Positions 16,802 to 25,460 of a DNA stretch of 64,000 bases are shown in pieces. The translations under genes were made by a program, and so were the position numbers. Origin of the DNA: Streptomyces koelreuteriae (lineage in GTDB: Bacteria; Actinomycetota; Actinomycetes; Streptomycetales; Streptomycetaceae); NCBI RefSeq assembly GCF_018604545.1, contig NZ_CP075896.1:3968001-4032000 (forward strand), given 5' to 3'. The notes below the pieces were generated by a model. The model searched no databases and was not told the origin of the DNA. It was given only the letters and a program-made list of their open reading frames with translations. Numbering within the stretch: position 1 is the stretch's first letter; each line of letters opens with the position of its first letter.

Positions 16802-16876
16802 CGGCTGAAAGGGTCGGACCTTCATCACCTCAAGAAACTGAGGCTGGGTTCCGGGGTCGGTAGTACTGAGGAGTAG
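16802..16876 (+). pseudogene. Remnant of a HigB/Gp49-like toxin gene
   Basis: Twenty-four codons and a stop read RLKGSDLHHLKKLRLGSG-, which matches the conserved core RxKGSxxHxLKELRxGSxG of HigB-type (Gp49/DUF891) toxins. The usual ~80 upstream residues and the C-terminal strands are missing. It ends just two bases before the antitoxin-like start at 16879, the gene order expected for a higBA pair. Identification rests on this short motif plus the position. Confidence 0.55.
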
Positions 16877-16878
16877 GC

Positions 16879-17240
16879 ATGCCCAAGAAGACCCCCCAGG
16901 ACTGGGAGAGCCTGGAGCAGGAGCTCTACTCGGCGGGGGTGGATCCCGACGAGGTGAAAGCCGGTTCGCGCCGTCTGCTGGCAGAAGCCCAGGGGCATCA
17001 ACTCGCCGATGCGCGCGAACAGTACGGCTTGGCTCAGAGGGACGTGGCCGCCCGCATGGGGTGAGCGTCGCTCGCGTGTCCCAGATCGAGCACGGCGAGG
17101 GCGCGACTCTCGATGTCATCGCACGCTACGTAGAGGCACTCGGCAGCAGGCTGGACCTGGTTGCCGACTTCGGTGACCACACCCTGCAGATGCCGGCAGC
17201 GACGATCGGGGCAGTACGGCGGCCTAGGCAGCTTCCGAAA
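16879..17240 (+). pseudogene. Frameshifted HigA-like XRE antitoxin
   Basis: The first frame from ATG 16879 (GAGGAG upstream) gives about 61 residues ending in QYGLAQRDVAARMG and a stop at 17062-17064. Adding one G to the GGGG run at 17058-17061 restores the helix-turn-helix: LAQRDVAARMG-VSVARVSQIEHG, followed by LDVIARYVEALGSRLDLVAD and FGDHTLQMPA, the usual C-terminus of this antitoxin group. The end runs into the IS630 remnant, so the true stop is lost. It is paired with the toxin remnant directly upstream. Confidence 0.7.
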
Positions 17241-17274
17241 ACAACGACCTCGCCCGCCGGCTGCTTCAACGCAC

Positions 17275-17732
17275 CGCGCCCGTCAGCTCACTCCCGACGA
17301 CGAGGACTTCGTCATCCAGACGGCCACCACCCGCCCCGCCAAGCTCGGCCAGCCATTCGCCCGCTGGTCACTCCGCAAACTGGTCGCCTATCTGCGGAAA
17401 GTCCACGGCCGGATCATCCGCATCGGCCGTGAGACCTTACGCAGCCTGCTCGCCCGCCGCGGTGTCACCTTCCAGCGCACCAATACATGGAAGGAGTCCC
17501 CCGACCCGGACCGCGAGGCGAAGCTGGACCGGATCGAAGAGGTCCTGGACCGCTTCCGATGGCGCACCGATCTACGTCATCCTGGACAACCTGTCCGCCC
17601 ACAAAGGCGCGCTGGCGCAACGCCAACGCCCGCCACCGCGACGTCCTGGCCGCCGAACGCAAGGAACGCGCCCCCATCCGCAGCGAGAGAGGCGTCCGCT
17701 GGGGCGGACGTCCCCTCAAGGCTGCAGCGTGA
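17275..17732 (+). mobile_element. IS630-family transposase remnant with internal deletions
   Basis: Three collinear pieces of one transposase lie in different frames. Piece 1 (about 17275-17559) contains TRPAKLGQPFARWSLRKLVA, IRIGRETLRSLL and FQRTNTWKESPDPDR. Piece 2 (about 17560-17612) is DGAPIYVILDNLSAHKGA, holding one DDE-region Asp. Piece 3 (about 17613-17732) is the C-terminal WRNANARHRDVLAAERKERA ... RWGGRPLKAAA and stop. The parts between the pieces, about 65 and 75 codons in intact homologues, are gone, so it cannot be active. I could not identify terminal inverted repeats. Confidence 0.8.
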
Positions 17733-17778
17733 GCGCACTTCCCGCCGAGTGCGCAGCTCCTTGTGAAAGGCTGGGAGC

Positions 17779-18351
17779 ATGATGGGCGGACCGTCCGAGA
17801 ACCCAGAACTCTGGGCGTTCCTGGAATCACTGCACTGCGGCGAGATCCTTTCCGGCACCGTCACAGCGATCGAACGGTTCGGCGTATTCGTGGCGCTGGA
17901 CGACGGTCCCGCCCACCCGGTCTTCCCTGGCGTCGGGTTCATCACGATCCCCGAACTGTCCTGGCGGCGCATCGAAGCCGCCTTCGACGTTGTGCAGGTC
18001 GGACAGCGTGTCTCAGCCGAGTTCCTTCAGTTCGACACATGGAACCTGGAGGCCAGACTTTCCTTGCGGGCGACGCAGCCGGACCCCTTCCAAGCATTCG
18101 CCGACCACACTGCAGTGGGGCAGAAACTGCACGGGCGGGTCACCAAGCTGATCCCGTTCGGCGTCTTCGTGCAGGTCACCGACGGGGTCGAGGGACTGGT
18201 CCACCTGCGAGAGCTCACACCGACGCCCGTGGAGAGCCCGTCAGATGTCGTCCAGGCCGGGGACGAGGTCACGGTCGTCGTCACTGAGATCGACCGGGAA
18301 CAACGCAGGCTGGTTCTCTCTCGACGACAAAGCCCCTCCGACCACCGATGA
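17779..18351 (+). CDS. S1 RNA-binding domain protein
   Basis: Cytoplasmic protein of 190 aa with two S1 (OB-fold) domains. The first spans about residues 20-95 (GEILSGTVTAIERFGVFVAL) and the second about 112-182 (GQKLHGRVTKLIPFGVFVQV then GLVHLRELT and RRLVLSRRQ), the second being the more canonical. It likely binds RNA or ribosomes; the specific role is unknown. ATG 17779 and ATG 17782 are adjacent; GGGAG spacing favours 17782. Its immediate upstream neighbour is the IS630 remnant, so its promoter must lie in that remnant or in the 46-bp gap. Confidence 0.88.
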   Translation: MMGGPSENPELWAFLESLHCGEILSGTVTAIERFGVFVALDDGPAHPVFPGVGFITIPELSWRRIEAAFDVVQVGQRVSAEFLQFDTWNLEARLSLRATQPDPFQAFADHTAVGQKLHGRVTKLIPFGVFVQVTDGVEGLVHLRELTPTPVESPSDVVQAGDEVTVVVTEIDREQRRLVLSRRQSPSDHR

Positions 18352-18464
18352 CTCCTCTACGCTCGCGCGAGGGAACCGTCGCGGGAGCGTTCCTGAGCGC
18401 CTGAACGCCCGCTCGACGCAAGGGAAGCACCACCCGAACCCGGTGAACCTATGCGGTCAGAGCA

Positions 18465-18797
18465 CTAGTCGCCCATGAACCACAGATAGCTGCCCGGCGT
18501 CGCGGCACACGCTTCAAGCAACTCGGCAAGGTCCAGCAGGGCCGCCTTCTGCTGCTCGTCAGTACACCGCTGCGTCAGGGCGACGACTTCCTGACGGGCG
18601 ACTTGAGCTTCCTGCTCGTTGAACAGCGTGTCGCCATAGGGATCCACCCAGCCGAGCTTGCCCGAGCCGTGCCGGTCCAGCGTGCTCAGCGCCCTCGCCA
18701 ACGCCTCACCGTGCCCGTAAGACCCCCGCAGCAAGGTCTCCCGGGACGCCCTCTTGCGGGAGGGCCGCCCCGAGTGCAGCTCCAGTTCAATCCCCAT
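18465..18797 (-). CDS. Small protein of unknown function
   Basis: Protein of 110 aa, not recognised. The start ATG 18797 is well supported by GAAGGAGGGGG. The sequence is soluble, starts MGIELELHSGRPSRK, and has a conserved-looking centre GWVDPYGDTLFNEQEAQVAR and an acidic helical C-terminus ending in YLWFMGD. Codon use is normal for the genome, so I think it is real. It lies 105 bp downstream of another small gene on the same strand, possibly an operon. Confidence 0.7.
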   Translation of the reverse strand: MGIELELHSGRPSRKRASRETLLRGSYGHGEALARALSTLDRHGSGKLGWVDPYGDTLFNEQEAQVARQEVVALTQRCTDEQQKAALLDLAELLEACAATPGSYLWFMGD

Positions 18798-18902
18798 GAC
18801 CCCCTCCTTCGGCCTCGGACACCGAAGCTTCGCAGAAATCCGTCATCGACGCCGATACCCGTCGCGTCCGCTGCAACGGGCTGAGGAGCACCTCGGAGAC
18901 CG

Positions 18903-19070
18903 TCACTCGCCTCGGAGCTCCGCACGTATGTCGACCAGGGCCTGGTGTACTCGTTCACGCTCCGCGCCCGCGTACAAGTCAAGGAGTTCCAGGACACCCG
19001 CGGTCTCGTCGCGCGAGAACCTGGCGTCGCACAACTGCCGGATCGCCGGGGACACCGCCATGGCCGTCAT
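18903..19070 (-). CDS. Very small helical protein of unknown function
   Basis: Reading the minus strand from ATG 19070 gives 55 residues (52 if ATG 19061 is used), ending in ALVDIRAELRGE and a stop at 18903-18905. The content is predicted helical, with a leucine-rich centre (AGVLELLDLYAGAERERV), and third positions are G/C-rich as in real genes. It is the upstream neighbour of the 110-aa unknown gene and may form a two-gene unit with it. Confidence 0.55.
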   Translation of the reverse strand: MTAMAVSPAIRQLCDARFSRDETAGVLELLDLYAGAERERVHQALVDIRAELRGE

Positions 19071-19227
19071 CTTGGCTGTCGCGCACGTCGGCGACGACGG
19101 TCGGGAACGGCCGAACGAGCCAGGGCCCGTGGCACGGAGGACCGAGGACCACGCGTGATCGATCCCTCACCGACCCTTCGTGCAAGGCACTGGCCCCGCC
19201 ACCCCGCCCGCCCCGATCGTGGGCTCC

Positions 19228-20160
19228 ATGGACGATCACGGTGACGCGCCCCACGGGCCCCACGGGCCCCACGAGCCCGACGAGATCCGCCGCTTCTGGA
19301 GCCGCCTCGGGCTGCCCGGGCTCGTCGACGTGCACACGCATTTCATGCCCGAGCGGGTGCTGCGGAAGGTGTGGGAGTACTTCGACGGGCTGGGGCCGCT
19401 CACCGGGGGGATGGAGTGGCCGATCGCCTATCGGGAGGAGGAGGCGGAACGGGCGCGGATCTTGAGGGAGTTCGGGGTGAGGGCGTTCACCGCGATGCTC
19501 TATCCGCACAAGCCCGGCATGGCCGCCTGGCTGAACGACTGGGCGGTGGACTTCGCGCGGCGTACGCCCGACTGTCTGCACACCGCGACGCTCTTCCCCG
19601 AGCCGGGGGTGGAGGCGTATGTCGGGGAGGCCGTGGCGGCGGGGGCGCGGGTGTTCAAGGCGCATGTGCAGGTGGGGGCGTACGACCCGGCCGACGAACT
19701 GCTGCGGCCGGCGTGGGGAGTGCTGGCCGACGCCGGGATCCCCGTGGTGATCCACTGCGGCTCCGGGCCCGCGCCCGGCAAGCACACCGGGCCCGGGCCG
19801 ATCGCCCGGGTGCTGGCCGACCACCCCCGGCTGCGGCTGATCGTCGCGCACATGGGGATGCCCGAGTACGAGGAGTTCCTCGACCTCGCCGAGCGGTACG
19901 GGGAGGTGCGGCTGGACACCACGATGGCGTTCACCGACTTCAGCGAGGGATTCATGCCGTTCCCCCGCCGCGCCCTGCCCCGGCTGGCCGCGCTCGGCGA
20001 CCGCATCCTGCTCGGCTCCGACTTCCCCAACATTCCCTATCCGTACGCGCACCAGCTCCACGCACTGGAGCGGCTGGGCCTCGGGGAGGAGTGGCTGCGG
20101 GCCGTGTGCCATGACAACGGGGCAGAGCTCTTTGGCCTGAACGGCCCAGAGTTGAGGTGA
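19228..20160 (+). CDS. Amidohydrolase family protein
   Basis: TIM-barrel metal-dependent hydrolase or decarboxylase of 310 aa in the amidohydrolase_2 group. The metal motif HTH is in DVHTHFMPERV, a Lys/His segment follows (VFKAHVQVG), then VVIHCGSGP and VAHMGMPE supply further His ligands, and the last Asp is in LLGSDFPNIPY. These sites are all intact. Start ATG 19228 precedes a His/Pro-rich tag; I see no strong ribosome-binding site. The substrate is unknown. It stands alone, followed by the secreted aminopeptidase gene 170 bp later. Confidence 0.9.
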   Translation: MDDHGDAPHGPHGPHEPDEIRRFWSRLGLPGLVDVHTHFMPERVLRKVWEYFDGLGPLTGGMEWPIAYREEEAERARILREFGVRAFTAMLYPHKPGMAAWLNDWAVDFARRTPDCLHTATLFPEPGVEAYVGEAVAAGARVFKAHVQVGAYDPADELLRPAWGVLADAGIPVVIHCGSGPAPGKHTGPGPIARVLADHPRLRLIVAHMGMPEYEEFLDLAERYGEVRLDTTMAFTDFSEGFMPFPRRALPRLAALGDRILLGSDFPNIPYPYAHQLHALERLGLGEEWLRAVCHDNGAELFGLNGPELR

Positions 20161-20329
20161 ACGGCGGCGCAACTACCGGCGGGTACGGGAGAGATTCCGT
20201 GACAAGGCCCCCACAACAGGGCCCACCGCACCACTCCCGCTCCCCTTCCCCTCCCGGGTGAGCTAGAAACTTCAATGAAGCTGGCCGCACCAAGGGGTGC
20301 GCAGCGGTACTCGCCCCCGAGGGGAAACA

Positions 20330-21988
20330 GTGACCACACGAGACCACGGATCCGGCCGGTCCGGCTCCCGCGCACGCAGACGCCTCCCGCGTCTGAAGAT
20401 CGCCCTCGCCGCCGCCGTCTCCTTCGCCGTCGCCGGGACCGCCGCCCAGGTGATGGCGGCCCAGCCGGACGACGCCGGGAAGCAGCCGGCCGTGCCGTCC
20501 CTCGCCTGGTCCGACTGCCAGGACGGCTTCGAGTGCGCGAACGCCGACGTACCGCTGGACTACCGCGACCCGCAGGGCAGGACCATCACCCTGGCGGTCA
20601 TCCGCAAGAAGGCCCCGGACCAGGCCGAGAAGAAGGGCACCCTCTTCCTCCAGCCCGGCGGCCCCGGCAACTCCGGCGTGGACTTCGTGCGCGGGAACTA
20701 CGCCGAGCTGCCCGCCGCCCTGCGCGACTCCTTCGACGTGTTCGGGTACGACGTACGCGGCGTCGGGCGCAGTTCGCAGGTCCAGTGCTGGGACGACCCG
20801 ACGTACACCCGGGCCATCACCTCGGCGAAGGGCGTCCCCGGCCCGGACGCCTACGAGCCCGCCGTGCGCCAGGCCGCCGAGTTCGACCAGGCCTGCCAGG
20901 ACAACGCCGGCGATCTGCTGCCGTACGTCGGGACGGAGTACGTCGCCCGGGACATCGACCTGCTGCGCCAGGCTCTCGGCGAAGACCAACTGACTTACTA
21001 CGGGCGGTCGTTCGGGTCCTACATAGGCACCGTCTACGCAGCCCTGTTCCCCGACCGGGTGCGCGCCCTCGCGCTCGACGGCGCCTACGACCCCGAGCAC
21101 TACGCGAACCAGCCGTACGCCTACGACCGGCCCCAGTACCTGGCCCTGGACGGCGCGATGGGCCGCTTCCTCGACTGGTGCAAGGCGGACCAGGCCACCT
21201 GCGGGTTCGGCGACGGCGACCCCCGGGGCGCGTTCGAGAAGCTCAAGGCCGACCTCGACGCCAGCCCCGTACCGACCGCGAACGGCGGGCAGGCGGGCGG
21301 CTACACCCTCGTCTACCGCATCCTGTTCAACATCAACGAGGGCAAGGTCATCTGGCCCTCCCTCGGCGAGGCCCTGCGCAAGGCCCAGCAGCGCGACAAC
21401 ACCTCGTTCCTGCTCCGGCCGCCGTCCGCCGCCAGCTACGACTTCCTCAACCCGAACGTCGTCGTCGAGTGCACCGACAAGGCCTACCCGCGCGACACGG
21501 CCCTCTTGAAGCGGAAGGTGACCGGCTTCGCCAAGGCCGCGCCGCTCCTCGGCCCGGCCCTCGCCTACGGCCCGCCGCTCTACGACCACCAGCACGCCAC
21601 CGCCTGCGTCCAGTGGAAGGGCGAACAGGTCAGCCGCTACGACGGTTCCTTCCGCGCGAAGGGTTCCGCCCCGATCCTGGTCGTCGGCAACACCGGCGAC
21701 CCGGACACCCCGTACCAGGACGCGGTGGCCCTGTCCCGGGAGCTGGACAACGGCCGGCTGCTCACCTTCAAGGCCGAGGGGCACACCGCCTTCGGGCGCA
21801 GCGCCTGCGCGACCGACGCCGTGACCGGATATCTGGTGGATCTGAAGGTCCCGGCGCGCGGTACGACCTGCGCGGACGAGACCCAGCCGCCGTCCTCCAC
21901 ACCGAAGGTGGCCCCGCCCGGCACGACCCTCGGCGAACTCCGCAACGGCGTCAACGAGCGGCTCGACCGCATCGGCGCCCTGCGCTGA
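20330..21988 (+). CDS. Secreted tripeptidyl aminopeptidase-like alpha/beta hydrolase
   Basis: Exported serine hydrolase of 552 aa of the Streptomyces TAP/SlpD type, which trims peptides outside the cell. Residues about 20-45 form the signal peptide after an Arg-rich start. The oxyanion region is FLQPGGPGNSG, the nucleophile Ser lies in YYGRSFGSYIG, the acid in VVGNTGDPDTPY and the base in EGHTAFGRS, followed by the C-terminal TAP-like domain ending in LKVPARGTTC. It starts at GTG 20330 with GAGGGG upstream. A strong hairpin follows. A truncated relative of the C-terminal domain occurs at 32970-33380. Confidence 0.93.
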   Translation: MTTRDHGSGRSGSRARRRLPRLKIALAAAVSFAVAGTAAQVMAAQPDDAGKQPAVPSLAWSDCQDGFECANADVPLDYRDPQGRTITLAVIRKKAPDQAEKKGTLFLQPGGPGNSGVDFVRGNYAELPAALRDSFDVFGYDVRGVGRSSQVQCWDDPTYTRAITSAKGVPGPDAYEPAVRQAAEFDQACQDNAGDLLPYVGTEYVARDIDLLRQALGEDQLTYYGRSFGSYIGTVYAALFPDRVRALALDGAYDPEHYANQPYAYDRPQYLALDGAMGRFLDWCKADQATCGFGDGDPRGAFEKLKADLDASPVPTANGGQAGGYTLVYRILFNINEGKVIWPSLGEALRKAQQRDNTSFLLRPPSAASYDFLNPNVVVECTDKAYPRDTALLKRKVTGFAKAAPLLGPALAYGPPLYDHQHATACVQWKGEQVSRYDGSFRAKGSAPILVVGNTGDPDTPYQDAVALSRELDNGRLLTFKAEGHTAFGRSACATDAVTGYLVDLKVPARGTTCADETQPPSSTPKVAPPGTTLGELRNGVNERLDRIGALR

Positions 21989-22016
21989 CCGACCCCCGCA
22001 AGACCGTGCACGACGG

Positions 22017-22059
22017 CACCCCGGGTGCCCGGGCCGCACCAGGCCCGGCACCCGGGGTG
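22017..22059 (+). terminator. Rho-independent-type hairpin after the aminopeptidase gene
   Basis: CACCCCGGGTGCCCGGGC pairs with GCCCGGCACCCGGGGTG (one bulged base) around an eight-base loop, starting 28 bp after the stop codon. The stem is very stable and lacks a U tract. Confidence 0.85.
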
Positions 22060-22133
22060 TTCGCGTATCCCGGTGGCTCCGGCCTCTTGACCCGCCTTCG
22101 CGGCGGCGCGTACAACTGCTCTCGCTACTGACA

Positions 22134-22145
22134 GAAACCGGTTAC
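22134..22145. promoter_or_regulatory. Candidate LacI-type operator upstream of the GH97 gene
   Basis: GAAACCGGTTAC has the central palindrome AACCGGTT with matching outer bases (10 of 12 symmetric), 50 bp before the GH97 start. Its central CG dyad fits LacI-family sites; no LacI gene is adjacent, so the regulator would be elsewhere. Confidence 0.45.
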
Positions 22146-22194
22146 TACCACTTACCGCCGCGCACCACTTACCGCAAGGGAAAGGTCCCTCACG

Positions 22195-24159
22195 ATGAGA
22201 GCTTCGGGAGAACGGGCCCGCCGGGACGTGCTCAAGGGCGCGGCCGCCGGTGCCGGGCTGGCCGCGGCGGGGATCGTCACCACGCGCCCCGCGTACGCCG
22301 CCGACGCCGACAGCCCCCAAGGCCGCCCCCACCGCCCGGAGAGCGTGACCGCCCGCATGGGCGGCACCTCCGTCACCCTGTCGGTCAGCACCCACGGGAC
22401 CCTCCACTGGTCCGCCCGGCGCGACGGCCGCACAGTGATCGGCACCTCCGCCCTCGGTGTCCGGCTCGGCGACGGCACCGTCCTCGGCAGCGACGTCCGG
22501 GTGACCGGACGGCGGCACCGCACCCACCGCTCCACCTGGACCCCGGTCTACGGACGCAACGCGACCGTCACCGACCACTACCAGGAGCACCGCTGGGACT
22601 TGAAGGACCGCGCCACCGGCATTCGTTTCGGCGTGCAGGTCCGCGCCTACCGGACCGGCGTCGCCCTCCGCTATCTCCTCCTCGACACCGAAGCCGCGAG
22701 CACCGCCACCATCACCGACGAGCTGACCACCTTCGTCTTCCCGGACGGCACCACCGTCTACAGCGCCCGCGACGAGAACGCCTACGAGCCGGTGGCCCCG
22801 GGCTCCATACCCGTCACCGGCACCGCCACCACCGACAACGGCCCGCTCACCGACCTCCCCCTGACCGCCACGCTCCCCGACGGCCTCATCGCCTGTGTCT
22901 GTGAGTCCTCACGCGTCGACTACCCCCGCCTGATGCTCGGTTCGGTCGACGGCGAGCCGAACACCCTCTCCGCCTTCCTCATGGAGCACACCGCCCGGGG
23001 CACCGGCCCGGTGGAGACGGCCTCCACCGTCACCACCCCGTTCGCCACACCGTGGCGGGCCGTCGTCATCGGCGCCGGCCACGCCGAACTCGTCGACAAC
23101 GCCGAGCTGGTGCTGAACCTGGCCCCGCCGAACGCCCTCCCCGACCCCTCCTGGATCAAGCCCGGCAAGGTCTTCCGCTGCGAGCTCACCACCGCGGCCG
23201 GACTCGCGGGCGTCGACTTCGCCGTGGCCCGGGGGCTGGAGTACATCGAGTACGACGCCGGCTGGTACGGCCCGGAGTTCACGACGCCCGACGCGACGAA
23301 GCCCATCGCCGCGATCGACCTGCCGTCGGTCATCTCGTACGCCACGAGCCAGGGCATCGGCGTCTTCCTCTACGTCAACCGGCTGGCGCTGACCGACGCG
23401 GACTCCCTCTTCGGCCTCTACAAGAGCTGGGGCGTGCAAGGCATCAAGCTCGGGTTCATCAACGACGGCACCCAGTCGATGACCAACCAGATCATCGACT
23501 GGGCGAAGACGGCGGCGAAGTACCAGCTGCTGATCGACATGCATGACGACGTCCGGCCGTTCGGCTACGAGCGGACCCTCCCGAACTGGATCAGCCTGGA
23601 GGGCGTGCGCGGCAACGAGCAGTTTCCGACCGCCACGCACAATGTGACGCTGCCGTTCGCCCGCAACATCGGCGGCCCGATGGACTACACGATCTGCTAC
23701 GGCCAGTCCCGCGACAAGACGACCAACGCCCACCAGATGGCCATGGCCGCCGTCTACTACCAGCCGCTCAACTTCCTCTTCTGGTACGACAAGCCGTCCA
23801 AGTACGCCAACCCGGCCAACTGGCCCGGCCTGCCCTGGTTCAACGCCGTTCCCACGACGTGGGACGAGAGCCGCACCCTGGCCGGATCGATCGGCGAGTA
23901 CGTCGCGGTCGCCCGGCGCAGCGGGTCCGTCTGGTACCTCGGCGCCATGACCGACGAGTCGTCCAGGACGCTCACCCTCCCGCTGTCGTTCCTCGGGCGC
24001 GGCACGTACACGGCGACGGTCTACGCCGACGGCACCCCGGGCGCGAGCCCGTACCAGACCCCGGTCGTGGTCGGTACCCGGAGCGTGACCCGGGCCGACA
24101 GCCTCGACGTGGCGATGGCTCCGGCGGGCGGGCAGGCGGTCGTGCTGAGGCCGATCTGA
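22195..24159 (+). CDS. Tat-exported GH97 family glycosidase
   Basis: Secreted alpha-glycosidase of 654 aa. The N-terminus has a Tat-like signal (RARRDVLKGAAAGAGLAAAG, Ala-rich, cut near YAA-D). Residues about 50-300 are the N-terminal beta-sandwich of GH97 and about 310-580 the TIM barrel, with YIEYDAGWYG, GVQGIKLGFIND, LLIDMHDDVRPFGYERTLPN and SLEGVRGNEQFP. In the strand-4 motif the usual nucleophile Asp of retaining GH97 enzymes is Gly (KLGF), which hints at an inverting enzyme with glutamate bases; that is inference. The last ~80 residues form the C-terminal beta domain. It starts at ATG 22195. Confidence 0.9.
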   Translation: MRASGERARRDVLKGAAAGAGLAAAGIVTTRPAYAADADSPQGRPHRPESVTARMGGTSVTLSVSTHGTLHWSARRDGRTVIGTSALGVRLGDGTVLGSDVRVTGRRHRTHRSTWTPVYGRNATVTDHYQEHRWDLKDRATGIRFGVQVRAYRTGVALRYLLLDTEAASTATITDELTTFVFPDGTTVYSARDENAYEPVAPGSIPVTGTATTDNGPLTDLPLTATLPDGLIACVCESSRVDYPRLMLGSVDGEPNTLSAFLMEHTARGTGPVETASTVTTPFATPWRAVVIGAGHAELVDNAELVLNLAPPNALPDPSWIKPGKVFRCELTTAAGLAGVDFAVARGLEYIEYDAGWYGPEFTTPDATKPIAAIDLPSVISYATSQGIGVFLYVNRLALTDADSLFGLYKSWGVQGIKLGFINDGTQSMTNQIIDWAKTAAKYQLLIDMHDDVRPFGYERTLPNWISLEGVRGNEQFPTATHNVTLPFARNIGGPMDYTICYGQSRDKTTNAHQMAMAAVYYQPLNFLFWYDKPSKYANPANWPGLPWFNAVPTTWDESRTLAGSIGEYVAVARRSGSVWYLGAMTDESSRTLTLPLSFLGRGTYTATVYADGTPGASPYQTPVVVGTRSVTRADSLDVAMAPAGGQAVVLRPI

Positions 24160-24228
24160 ACCGGGAGGGCGTGGGGTTTGCTTGTCCCAGCGCACCTGCC
24201 CGGATTCTCTCTCCTCCACATCATCGAG

Positions 24229-24300
24229 TTGACTTGTCCCCACTCGTGAACGAGGGGGATTCCTACGGCTCGCGCCGTGGGGCTTTCTGCTTCACTGCCG
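24229..24300 (-). ncRNA. Probable omega (right-end) RNA region of the TnpB element
   Basis: In IS605 elements the guide RNA scaffold overlaps the 3' end of tnpB and ends at the element boundary. Here the minus strand after the tnpB stop has a hairpin, CCCC-CTCG-TTCA-CGAG-TGGGG (24238-24260), followed by AAGTCAA. The flanking bases 24228 down to 24209 would then be the guide. Start and exact ends are inferred. Confidence 0.55.
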
Positions 24301-25459
24301 ACTGCCCGCCCGGAGTTCTCCGTTGGGGTCTTACACCGGCTCCACAGACAGACACCGCCAGCCCGGCGGCCAGAAGGTTCTTCGCGGCATTCACGTCCCG
24401 GTCATGGACCGTGCCGCAGCTGCCGCACGTCCAGGTGCGGACGCCCAGCGGTATCTCCGACCGGAGGGTGCCGCAGTGGGAGCACAGCTTGGACGAGGGA
24501 AAGAAGCGATCCACCGCGATCACTTCCCGCCCGTACCAGTCGGCCTTGTACTCCAGCATGCCCCGGAACTGCGACCACGCGGCATCACTGATGGCGCGGG
24601 CCAGGTTCCGGTTCTTGACCATCGTGCGCACGGTCAAATCCTCGATCACGAGCGTTTGGTTCTCACGCACGAGTCGAGTGGTCAGCTTGTGCAGCGCATC
24701 CCGCCTGCGGTCGGTGATCCTGGCGTGGATCTTCGCGACCTTCTGGCGGGCCTTGCGTCGGTTGGCACCGTCACCCTTGGCCTTGCGGGAGAGCTCCCGC
24801 TGCGCCTTGGCCAAGCGCTCGCGGTCACGGCGCTCATGCCGAGGGTTGGCGATCTTCTCACCGGTCGAAAGAGTCAGCAGGTGGTTCAGGCCGACGTCAA
24901 CACCAACCGTCGTACTGGCGGCCGCAAGCGGCTTCACAGTTGGGTCCTCGCACAGCATCGAGACGTACCAGCGTCCCGCGCTGTCCCGGCTGACGGTCAC
25001 CGTGGTCGGCGTGGCCCCTCCGGGCAGGGGGCGGGACCAGACGATGTCGAGCGGGTCGGCCATCTTCGCCAACGTCAGGCGGCCTTCACGGAACCGGAAC
25101 GCCGAAGAGGTGTACTCAGCACTCGCACGGGACTTCTTCTTCGCTTTGAACCGCGGATACTTGGCGCGCTTGGCGAAAAAGTTCGCGAAGGCATTCTGCA
25201 GGTGCCGCAGCGCCTGCTGCAGTGGAACGGAGGAGACGTCATTGAGATAGGCCAGGTCCCCGGTCTTCTTCCACGCCGTCAGCATGGCGGAGGTCTGGTT
25301 GTAATTGACCCGTTCCTGCCGCGCCCACGCCTCGGTACGGGCAGCGAGCGCCATGTTGTAGACCTTCCGCACGCACCCGAACGTGCGCGACAGCTCGGCT
25401 GCCTGCGCATCGGTCGGATAGAAGCGGTACTTGAAGGCCCGCTTCACGTGAGTGGCCAT
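24263..25459 (-). CDS. tnpB: TnpB RNA-guided nuclease (IS605 OrfB)
   Basis: Transposon-encoded nuclease of 398 aa, ancestor type of Cas12. The N-terminal HTH_OrfB domain opens with KRAFKYRFYPTDAQ. The RuvC residues are all present: D188 in VGVDVGLNH, E273 in LVIEDL and D355 in HDRDVNAAKN. The zinc ribbon cysteines are C326, C329, C345 and C348. The protein is full length, so it is probably active as an RNA-guided nuclease. It starts at ATG 25459, only one base after the left-end hairpin, which may hide its ribosome-binding site. No tnpA is present to move it. Confidence 0.95.
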   Translation of the reverse strand: MATHVKRAFKYRFYPTDAQAAELSRTFGCVRKVYNMALAARTEAWARQERVNYNQTSAMLTAWKKTGDLAYLNDVSSVPLQQALRHLQNAFANFFAKRAKYPRFKAKKKSRASAEYTSSAFRFREGRLTLAKMADPLDIVWSRPLPGGATPTTVTVSRDSAGRWYVSMLCEDPTVKPLAAASTTVGVDVGLNHLLTLSTGEKIANPRHERRDRERLAKAQRELSRKAKGDGANRRKARQKVAKIHARITDRRRDALHKLTTRLVRENQTLVIEDLTVRTMVKNRNLARAISDAAWSQFRGMLEYKADWYGREVIAVDRFFPSSKLCSHCGTLRSEIPLGVRTWTCGSCGTVHDRDVNAAKNLLAAGLAVSVCGAGVRPQRRTPGGQSAVKQKAPRREP

Positions 25460-25460
25460 G

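Noticed and set aside
22134..22145. Zinc or iron regulator box upstream of GH97
   Set aside because: The core AACCGGTT with central CG fits LacI-type sites better, and a glycosidase is not an expected metal-regulated gene.
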